A stretch of 33,574 bases of DNA, taken from an uncultured Coriobacteriia bacterium (GTDB lineage: Bacteria; Actinomycetota; Coriobacteriia; Anaerosomatales; PALSA-660). The translations under genes were made by a program, and so were the position numbers. The notes below the pieces were generated by a model. The model made no database searches. It was not told where the DNA came from and was given only the letters and a program-made list of their open reading frames with translations. This document shows, piece after piece, positions 28,334 to 33,574 of this stretch (positions are counted from its first letter, which is position 1; each line of letters starts with the position of its first letter). The stretch lies in assembly GCA_903831865.1 (NCBI GenBank), contig CAIKZH010000166.1:1-33574 (forward strand), in the 5' to 3' direction.

Positions 28334-28645
28334 ATGGCGCTACCGAACCTTTCCGATGCCGATCGTAAGGCCGCGTTGAAGAAGGCCGCCGAGGCCCGCG
28401 CGCGGCGCGCCGCTCTCCGCGTCGAGATCAAGGCCGGCAAGCTGAGCTTCGCCGACGTGATGGGGAAGGCCGATGACCCGATCGTCGCTCGGATGAAGGT
28501 CGCCACGCTGCTCGAGTCCCTTCCGGGGTTCGGCAAGGCGAAAGCCGCGCGCGTCATGGACGAGCTCGGGATCTCCGACAGCAGGCGCGTCCAGGGCCTG
28601 GGTGCCCGCCAGCTGGAGATGCTGATGGAACGGCTCGGCCGATAG
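28334..28645 (+). CDS. mihF: Actinobacterial integration host factor mIHF
   Basis: mIHF is a nucleoid protein found in actinobacteria that bends DNA and supports chromosome compaction. The 103-residue product has the basic N-terminal helix (DRKAALKKAAEARARRAALR), the FADVM...ARMKVATLLESLPGFGKAKA core with the helix-two-turn-helix DNA-binding motif, and a C-terminal VQGLGARQLEMLMERL helix. It is unrelated to the HU-like proteobacterial IHF. The track start at 28271 is too early; ATG 28334 follows GAGGAGG. The order pyr genes-mihF-gmk-rpoZ is typical for the phylum and is the strongest single taxonomic marker here. Confidence 0.94.
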   Translation: MALPNLSDADRKAALKKAAEARARRAALRVEIKAGKLSFADVMGKADDPIVARMKVATLLESLPGFGKAKAARVMDELGISDSRRVQGLGARQLEMLMERLGR

Positions 28646-28667
28646 AGAGTCGCCGCGAGGGAAGTCG

Positions 28668-29246
28668 ATGAGCGCCGGCCACGTCTTCATCGTCTCAGGG
28701 CCCTCGGGGGCCGGCAAAGGCACGCTGGTCCACGAGTTGCATCGAAGGATCCCGAACCTGTGGGTCTCGGTGTCGGCCACCACGCGTCCTCCCCGGCCGA
28801 ACGAGTCGGACGGCGTCGACTACTTCTTCCTCACGCCGATCGAGTTCGACGCGCGGGAGAGGGCAGGCGAGTTCCTGGAAGAGGCGTCGGTCCACGGCAA
28901 CCGGTACGGCACGCTGCGCGGCCCGGTGGAGAGGCGTCTCTCACAGGGCATGGACGTGATCTTGGAGATCGATCCGCAGGGTGCGTTCCAGGTCCGCAAG
29001 CACCTGCCGTCTGCGCTGCTCGTGTTCGTGAAGACCGCTGACGCGGCCGAGCTCGAGAAGCGGATCCGGCACCGAGGGGCCGAGACCGACGCGCAGATCC
29101 GGACCCGTCTCGACACCGCGCAGCACGAACTGAAGCTTGAGGGTACCTACGATCATGTGGTATTGAATGACGACGTCTCCCGAGCCGTCGAAGATCTTGT
29201 CGATTATGTGCGCTCGGTCTCACCGCCCGATACGAAGGACCTGTGA
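28668..29246 (+). CDS. gmk: Guanylate kinase Gmk
   Basis: Gmk phosphorylates GMP to GDP. The 192-residue enzyme has the P-loop SGPSGAGKGTL, the GMP-binding SVSATTRPPRPNESDGVDYFF stretch, YGT in the GMP lid (NRYGTLRGPV), VILEIDPQGAFQV, and the adenine-side RIRHRGAE. The ATG at 28668 starts 22 nt after mihF, with GAGGGA upstream. The 3' end shows a short AT-richer stretch but no clear promoter. Confidence 0.95.
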   Translation: MSAGHVFIVSGPSGAGKGTLVHELHRRIPNLWVSVSATTRPPRPNESDGVDYFFLTPIEFDARERAGEFLEEASVHGNRYGTLRGPVERRLSQGMDVILEIDPQGAFQVRKHLPSALLVFVKTADAAELEKRIRHRGAETDAQIRTRLDTAQHELKLEGTYDHVVLNDDVSRAVEDLVDYVRSVSPPDTKDL

Positions 29247-29252
29247 TCAACG

Positions 29253-29501
29253 ATGGTCATCCAGCCTGAGATCGATCTGCTTCTGTCGAAGGTCGATTCG
29301 AAGTACACGCTCTGCATCGTCGCCGCCAAGCGCGCGCGCCAGATCAACGACATGCTCCACGGTGTCCGCGACCAGGCGCTGCTCACGATGTCCGCGCCCC
29401 AGATCGCGCAGATCACGTCGACCAAGCCGCTCACGCTCGCCATGGACGAGATCGCGGACGGCGATGTGAGCTACGAGCGCGTGAAGGACGGCATCAAGTA
29501 G
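29253..29501 (+). CDS. rpoZ: DNA-directed RNA polymerase omega subunit RpoZ
   Basis: Omega helps assemble RNA polymerase by latching onto beta-prime. The 82-residue protein has the conserved SKYTLCIVAAKRARQIND stretch (the VxxxAKRAR core) and a C-terminal KPLTLAMDEIADGDVSYE segment. It lies 6 nt after gmk, its usual partner. The nearest ribosome-site match (AAGGA) is about 13 nt away, so translation probably depends on coupling to gmk. Confidence 0.94.
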   Translation: MVIQPEIDLLLSKVDSKYTLCIVAAKRARQINDMLHGVRDQALLTMSAPQIAQITSTKPLTLAMDEIADGDVSYERVKDGIK

Positions 29502-29512
29502 CAGGAGCACAG

Positions 29513-30739
29513 GTGTTCGAGCGCGGCGCGCTCATCCACTACCACGAGATCGGTCTCAAGGGCCGGAATCGCTCGGCGTTCGAGAACCGGTTGCGCCAGA
29601 ACATCGCCTTCGCGACCAGCGCGCTCACCGACGAGAAGGTGGAGCGCATCGCGTCCCGGCTCCTGCTGCGCTCGAGTGACCCCGACACCCATGAGGCCCT
29701 GCTGCGCGCGTGCGCTGCGGTGCCGGGTGTGGCGCACGTGAGCGACGTGCTCACGTGCGCGCGCGACCTCTCAGAGATCGGCCACGCGGCTCGTGTCGCG
29801 CTCGAAGAGGAGATCGACCGCGCCGGCGGGGCCGCCAGTTTCGCGGTCGACGCCCGCCGCTCGTCGACCGACTTCGCGACGTCCTCCTCGCAGATGAACA
29901 TCGCGGTGGGCCGCGAGCTGGTCGACGCTCTCGGGTTGCGCGTGGATCTGGGCGACCCGGATGTCACGGTCCGCATCGAGGTCGTCCAGGGCGGCGCTTA
30001 CGTGTCAGCCAGACGTCTCGCGGGACCGGGCGGGCTGCCGGTGGGCTCGTCGGGCCGTGTGGTCTCGCTGCTCTCGGCCGGGATCGACTCGCCGGTGGCC
30101 ACGTGGCGGATGATCAAGCGTGGCGCCGTGGTGGTGGCGGTCCACTTCTCGGGCGCGCCCTTCACGTCCGGCGCCTCCACCGCAGACGTGCACGACATCG
30201 CGGGTGTGCTCGTCCCGGCGGCCGGGCTGGAACGCGTCTACTCGGTCCCCTTCGGAGAGCTGCAGCGCGAGATCATGCTCGCAACGCCGCCGGACCTGCG
30301 GGTCCTGCTCTACAGGCGCCTGATGGTGCGAGTGGCCGAGGCCGTCGCGCGGTGCGAGGACGCCAGGGCGCTGGTCACGGGCGAGAGCCTCGGACAGGTC
30401 GCGTCCCAGACGTTGGATAACATCGTGGTCACGGACGCCGCGGCGACGATGCCCGTCCTGCGTCCCCTGATCGGCACGGACAAGCAGGAGATCATCACGC
30501 AGGCGCGGCTCCTCGGCACATACGAGATCTCATGTCGGCCTCACGACGACTGCTGCACCCTCTACCTGCCGCGAAGCCCCGAGACTCACGCCACGCTCGA
30601 GCAGGTGGAGCAGGCGGAGTCCCTGCTCGACGTCGCGAGGATGGTCGCGGACGCGCTCGCGGGCGCGACCATCCGTGAGTTCCCGTGCGCGGTCGTCCGG
30701 TCCCCGTCCGGACGCTTCGCGGTCTCGGGCACGACGTGA
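29513..30739 (+). CDS. thiI: tRNA 4-thiouridine / thiazole sulfurtransferase ThiI
   Basis: ThiI makes 4-thiouridine at tRNA position 8 and in some bacteria helps form the thiamine thiazole. The 408-residue protein has a ferredoxin-like N-domain (YHEIGLKGRNRSAFENRL), a THUMP domain, and a PP-loop ATP pyrophosphatase domain with SAGIDSPVATW (usually SGGIDSPVA) and TGESLGQVASQTLDNI. A Cys pair occurs in DDCCTLYLP at the family's conserved Cys position. The rhodanese domain of E. coli ThiI is absent, as in most Gram-positive members, so the sulfur relay must use another donor. No cysteine desulfurase gene is adjacent. GTG start with CAGGAG upstream; the stop overlaps the next gene. Confidence 0.93.
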   Translation: MFERGALIHYHEIGLKGRNRSAFENRLRQNIAFATSALTDEKVERIASRLLLRSSDPDTHEALLRACAAVPGVAHVSDVLTCARDLSEIGHAARVALEEEIDRAGGAASFAVDARRSSTDFATSSSQMNIAVGRELVDALGLRVDLGDPDVTVRIEVVQGGAYVSARRLAGPGGLPVGSSGRVVSLLSAGIDSPVATWRMIKRGAVVVAVHFSGAPFTSGASTADVHDIAGVLVPAAGLERVYSVPFGELQREIMLATPPDLRVLLYRRLMVRVAEAVARCEDARALVTGESLGQVASQTLDNIVVTDAAATMPVLRPLIGTDKQEIITQARLLGTYEISCRPHDDCCTLYLPRSPETHATLEQVEQAESLLDVARMVADALAGATIREFPCAVVRSPSGRFAVSGTT

Positions 30740-31725
30740 GCTCCGATCCGGTGCGGGCGGACATCGGGGACTCGCTGGCCATCGAAGTGAAGGGTCTCAC
30801 CCGTTCGTTCGGCGCGGTCAGTGCGCTCGACGGTGTCGATCTGGAGATCGCCCGCGGGACGGTCTTCGGGTTGTTGGGCCCGAACGGGGCCGGGAAGACG
30901 ACGACGGTGAGAATCCTCAACGGAGTGCTGGAGGCGACGGCGGTCGAGTGCCTGCGCGTCCTGGGTCACGACTTGCCTCGCGACGCGGCCGCAGTGAGGC
31001 CGCTCGTGGGGGTGCAGACGGACACGAGTCTGTACGACCGCATGAGCGCCCTGGACAACCTGGTGCTCTTCGGGCGGCTGTACGGCGCGACCCGTGGCGC
31101 CGCGCGCGGCAAGGCGGAGGCGCTGCTGGCGATGTTCGGCCTGACGGACAGGGCGGGCGACCGCGCGGGCACGTTCTCCAAGGGGATGCGGCAGAAGCTG
31201 CTGCTGGCGCGAGCACTCGTGGGCGATCCCGAACTGGTCTACCTCGACGAGCCGACCGCCGGGCTCGACCCGGAGGCCTCGCACGAGCTCATGGTCCATA
31301 TACGCACGATGAGCGAGCGGGATCACACGACGTTCTTCATCGCGTCACACCGTCTCGACGAGATGGAGGAGGTCTGCTCGCAGGTGGCCGTCCTCGTCGA
31401 CGGGCGCATCCGCGAGTGTGGCTCCCCGGCTGAGGTGGCTCGGCGGGCCGTGCCTCGTGTGCTGGTGCGCGTGGCCCCGGCGCCTGACGCGATGGTGCGG
31501 CCGGAGGTCCTCCGCGGCCTTCCGGGTGTCGTCGACACTTCAGTGCAGCAGGACGGGAGCGTACTGCTCGAGGCCGCCGGCTCCTCGGACGTCCCGCGGA
31601 TCGTGAAGGCCGTGGCGGCTCTGCCGGTGGACCTGCTCGGCGTCGGTGAGGAGCCGCCGACACTGGCCGAGGCCTACCTGACGCTCGTGGGCGCGACGGA
31701 CATGGTGCGGGGAGGCGGGTCCTAG
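30736..31725 (+). CDS. ABC-2 type transporter ATP-binding protein
   Basis: This is the ATPase of an exporter of the NatA/CcmA class. The 329-residue protein has Walker A LLGPNGAGKTTT, a Q-loop (VGVQTDTSLYDRMSA), the atypical signature FSKGMRQK common in this class, Walker B LVYLDEPTAGLDP and the switch His in ASHRLDEME. An extra C-terminal domain of about 100 residues follows. GTG 30736 overlaps the thiI stop; the track's 30685 start would run into thiI. The permease gene follows 3 nt later. The substrate cannot be read from sequence; NatAB (Na+) and antibiotic or lipid exporters share this architecture. Confidence 0.9.
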   Translation: MSSDPVRADIGDSLAIEVKGLTRSFGAVSALDGVDLEIARGTVFGLLGPNGAGKTTTVRILNGVLEATAVECLRVLGHDLPRDAAAVRPLVGVQTDTSLYDRMSALDNLVLFGRLYGATRGAARGKAEALLAMFGLTDRAGDRAGTFSKGMRQKLLLARALVGDPELVYLDEPTAGLDPEASHELMVHIRTMSERDHTTFFIASHRLDEMEEVCSQVAVLVDGRIRECGSPAEVARRAVPRVLVRVAPAPDAMVRPEVLRGLPGVVDTSVQQDGSVLLEAAGSSDVPRIVKAVAALPVDLLGVGEEPPTLAEAYLTLVGATDMVRGGGS

Positions 31726-31728
31726 AAG

Positions 31729-32541
31729 ATGGACTGGGGACGCGTGCGGGCCGTCATGGGAAAGGACGTGCGGGAGGCGCTGAGCAACCCTCAGATCGTC
31801 ATGCCGCTGATCGTCGTGCCCCTCGTCATCGTGGTGGGCTACCCGATCATCTACCTGTTGGCGCTGCGCCTCACGCCGGGCGCCGCCAGCGGCCTCGGGG
31901 GGTTCATAGGCGACTTCCCGCGGAGTGCGCTTCCTTCGTTCGCGCTTGCCAACACCGCGCGCAGGGCGGCGTACGTGGGCGTCGTCTATCTGTTCGCGGG
32001 GTTCTTCCTCCTCGTTCCGGTGATGGTGTCCACGGTGATCGCCGCCAACAGCCTTGCGGGGGAGAAGGAGCGGCGCACGTTGGAGGGGCTGCTCTACACG
32101 CCGCTGAGCGACGCCGAGTTGGTGGTGGCGAAGATCGGGTCCTCCTTCCTGCCGGCGCTGGGCTTCACCTGGATCTGCTTCGCCATCTACACGGCCATCA
32201 TCGCCGTGTTCGGGGCGCCGCTGATGGGACGTGTCTTCTTTCCGACGCTGAACTGGTGGGCGCTCATGCTGCTGCTGCTACCGGCGACCTCGCTTCTCGT
32301 GATCTCGATAGTCGTCATGGTGTCGGCCAAAGCGCGGGGATTCCAGGAGGCCAACGCCATCGGCGGGGCGATCGTCCTGCCGCTCATAGGTGTGGTGGCC
32401 GCTCAGGCGAGCGGGCTCATGGTGCTGTCGACCACGGTCATCGTGGTGGCGGCCGCGGTCTTCGCCCTTGCGGACGTCGTGATGCTGCGCGTGATCGTGC
32501 GCTCGTTTCGCCGGGCCCGGGTGGTCTCGTACCTGTCATGA
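31729..32541 (+). CDS. ABC-2 type transporter permease
   Basis: This 270-residue integral membrane protein is the partner of the ATPase just upstream. It has about six hydrophobic segments, the first at about residues 24-45. The cytoplasmic coupling motif GEKERRTLEGLLYTPLSDAELVVAKI is typical of NatB-like ABC-2 permeases. A large loop between TM1 and TM2 (about residues 46-80) is probably extracytoplasmic. The ATG start is 3 nt after the ATPase stop. No third subunit is encoded. The substrate is unknown. Confidence 0.88.
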   Translation: MDWGRVRAVMGKDVREALSNPQIVMPLIVVPLVIVVGYPIIYLLALRLTPGAASGLGGFIGDFPRSALPSFALANTARRAAYVGVVYLFAGFFLLVPVMVSTVIAANSLAGEKERRTLEGLLYTPLSDAELVVAKIGSSFLPALGFTWICFAIYTAIIAVFGAPLMGRVFFPTLNWWALMLLLLPATSLLVISIVVMVSAKARGFQEANAIGGAIVLPLIGVVAAQASGLMVLSTTVIVVAAAVFALADVVMLRVIVRSFRRARVVSYLS

Positions 32542-32542
32542 C

Positions 32543-32566
32543 CCCGGCACGGCGCCGGGCTTCTCG
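32543..32566 (+). terminator. Candidate terminator after the ABC exporter genes
   Basis: CCCGGC (32543-32548) and GCCGGG (32554-32559) form a 6-bp GC stem with the loop ACGGC, immediately after the permease stop, followed by CTTCTC. The position is right for a terminator, but the T-run is poor. Confidence 0.45.
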
Positions 32567-32612
32567 CTCCGGCACGTCCCGGCCTTTCGCCCCCATTCCC
32601 TGTGATACCGTG

Positions 32613-32634
32613 TGTGCACATCCTTGTGCACATC
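32613..32634. repeat. Direct repeat of a palindrome, operator candidate
   Basis: TGTGCACATC occurs at 32613-32622 and again at 32625-32634, a 12-bp period. Each copy contains the perfect palindrome TGTGCACA. It lies 50-70 nt before the oxoamine synthase start, next to a loosely promoter-like TGTGATACC (32601-32609). Tandem palindromes at this position suggest a regulator binding as two dimers. Confidence 0.55.
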
Positions 32635-32683
32635 TGGGCGTCGCCGTGTCCGGCGGCGGGCTGACGGGAGATGCGACGCATCC

Positions 32684-33574
32684 ATGACGACCGCTGAGCG
32701 TGTGCGGATCGAAGACGGCATCACCGCTCGCGTCGACGAGTTCCGCGAGCGGCGCCGCAAGATGAAGGACTCCGACCGCTACTTCTATCTGCAGGCCATC
32801 GCCGGCCCGACCAACCACACCGTGACCATGGCGGACGGACGCGAGATGGTGATGCTCGCCTCGTACAGCTATCTGGGTCTGATCGGGCACCCGCGCATCG
32901 AGGCGGCCGCAAAGGACGCCATCGACCGCTACGGCACGGGCGCGGGCGGCGTGCGGCTGCTCACCGGCACCATGGACCTCCACGAGAGGCTCGAGGAGAG
33001 GATCGCCCGGTTCGTGCGGCGCGAGGACGCGTGCGTGTACTCGTCCGGCTACGTCACCAACATCGCGATCATCACCGCCCTGACCGGGCCGGGCGACCTG
33101 GTGCTGATGGACAAGCTCGACCACGCTTCGATCGTGGACGGCTGCCTGCTCTCCGGCGCGAAGTGGAAGACGTACCGCCACAACGACATGGCCCATCTGG
33201 AGAGACTGCTCCAGGAGGCGCAAGGGTCGACTCGCACGGTGTTGGTCGCAGCCGACTCGGTCTTCTCGATGGACGGCGATGTCATGGACCTGCCCGCGGC
33301 GCGTTCCCTGTGCGATCGCTACGGCGCGAGGCTGATGGTCGACGAGGCCCACTCGATCGGATCACTCGGCGCGACCGGACACGGCGTCGAGGAGCACTTC
33401 GGCATGTACGGGGCCATCGACATCAAGATGGGCACGCTCTCAAAGGCCGTGCCGTCGGTGGGCGGCTACTGCTCGGGCGAGCACGATCTCATCGACTACC
33501 TGCGCCACTACTCGCGGCCCTTCATCTTCTCGGCGGCGCTGCCGCCCGCGCAGACCGCCGCGGCCCTCGAGGCC
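32684..33574 (+). CDS. Alpha-oxoamine synthase family PLP enzyme (KBL / BioF / serine palmitoyltransferase-like), 5' part
   Basis: The gene runs off the right edge, so the ORF track omits it; 297 codons are present. These enzymes condense an amino acid with an acyl-CoA. Family motifs are clear: a SYSYLGLIGHP substrate loop, GTGAGGVRLLTGT, VYSSGYVTNI, the His stacking on PLP in LDHASIVDG, ADSVFSMDGD, the Asp and His of VDEAHSIGSLG, and the PLP Lys in GTLSKAVPSVGGY. RPFIFSAALPPA is typical too. The N-terminal 45 residues and the MGTLSKA stretch look more like the serine palmitoyltransferase-like branch than BioF, but 2-amino-3-ketobutyrate ligase cannot be excluded. A terminator and an operator-like repeat precede it. 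Confidence 0.88.
   Translation, partial: MTTAERVRIEDGITARVDEFRERRRKMKDSDRYFYLQAIAGPTNHTVTMADGREMVMLASYSYLGLIGHPRIEAAAKDAIDRYGTGAGGVRLLTGTMDLHERLEERIARFVRREDACVYSSGYVTNIAIITALTGPGDLVLMDKLDHASIVDGCLLSGAKWKTYRHNDMAHLERLLQEAQGSTRTVLVAADSVFSMDGDVMDLPAARSLCDRYGARLMVDEAHSIGSLGATGHGVEEHFGMYGAIDIKMGTLSKAVPSVGGYCSGEHDLIDYLRHYSRPFIFSAALPPAQTAAALEA

Noticed and set aside
29147-29210. AT-richer stretch at the end of gmk as a promoter for rpoZ
   Set aside because: TTGAAT and TTGTCG are present, but no -10 hexamer lies at a workable distance; the 6-nt gmk-rpoZ gap favours co-transcription.

Overview
The window is a gene-dense, high-GC (roughly 65-70 % by eye) bacterial chromosome segment. Nearly every gene lies on the + strand, with many GTG/TTG starts and 4-nt ATGA/GTGA stop-start overlaps. 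The gene set fits a Gram-positive actinobacterium: sepF and divIVA, the run pyrF-pyrE-mihF-gmk-rpoZ with the actinobacteria-specific integration host factor, and the yggS-sepF-proC-yggT-divIVA cluster that normally lies downstream of ftsZ. The NAD-linked class 1B dihydroorotate dehydrogenase (pyrK/pyrD), a PyrR attenuator and a terminator-type ileS T-box point to an anaerobic, deep-branching lineage such as Coriobacteriia or relatives. That placement is inference; no rRNA is present.

Layout: (1) 1-172, the 5' end of a leftward gene for a small exported or membrane protein. (2) 325-5389, pgeF followed without a gap by a phosphate uptake module pstS-pstC-pstA-pstB-phoU. (3) 5398-8993, a cell-division-linked cluster yggS-sepF-proC-yggT-divIVA-yggU. 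(4) 9051-12251, a promoter, a T-box leader with specifier ATC and terminator, and ileS. (5) 12267-14349, a TraR/DksA zinc-finger gene with its own promoter and a 5' hairpin, then lspA and an RluA-family pseudouridine synthase. (6) 14430-16576, an OmpR-type response regulator and a sensor kinase. (7) 16627-28198, a complete de novo pyrimidine operon, pyrR-pyrB-pyrC-carA-usp-carB-pyrK-pyrD-pyrF-pyrE, behind a PyrR-binding leader. (8) 28210-32541, a promoter followed by mihF-gmk-rpoZ-thiI and a two-gene ABC-2 type exporter. (9) 32543-33574, a terminator-like hairpin, a direct-repeat operator candidate and the 5' part of an alpha-oxoamine synthase gene.

How the genes work together: the pyr operon encodes all steps from bicarbonate and glutamine to OMP and UMP, with PyrR as the UMP sensor. 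PstSCAB imports phosphate and PhoU ties transport to signalling. SepF, DivIVA and YggT belong to septation and polar growth. ileS is controlled by tRNA-Ile charging. No mobile element, CRISPR array, tRNA or rRNA was seen, and no novel defence or biosynthetic system.

The points most worth a second look are a tandem universal-stress-protein gene between carA and carB, a pst module inserted in the pgeF-yggS cluster with a possible promoter hidden inside pgeF, a perfect hairpin at the 5' end of the dksA-like transcript, and a palindromic direct repeat before the last gene.
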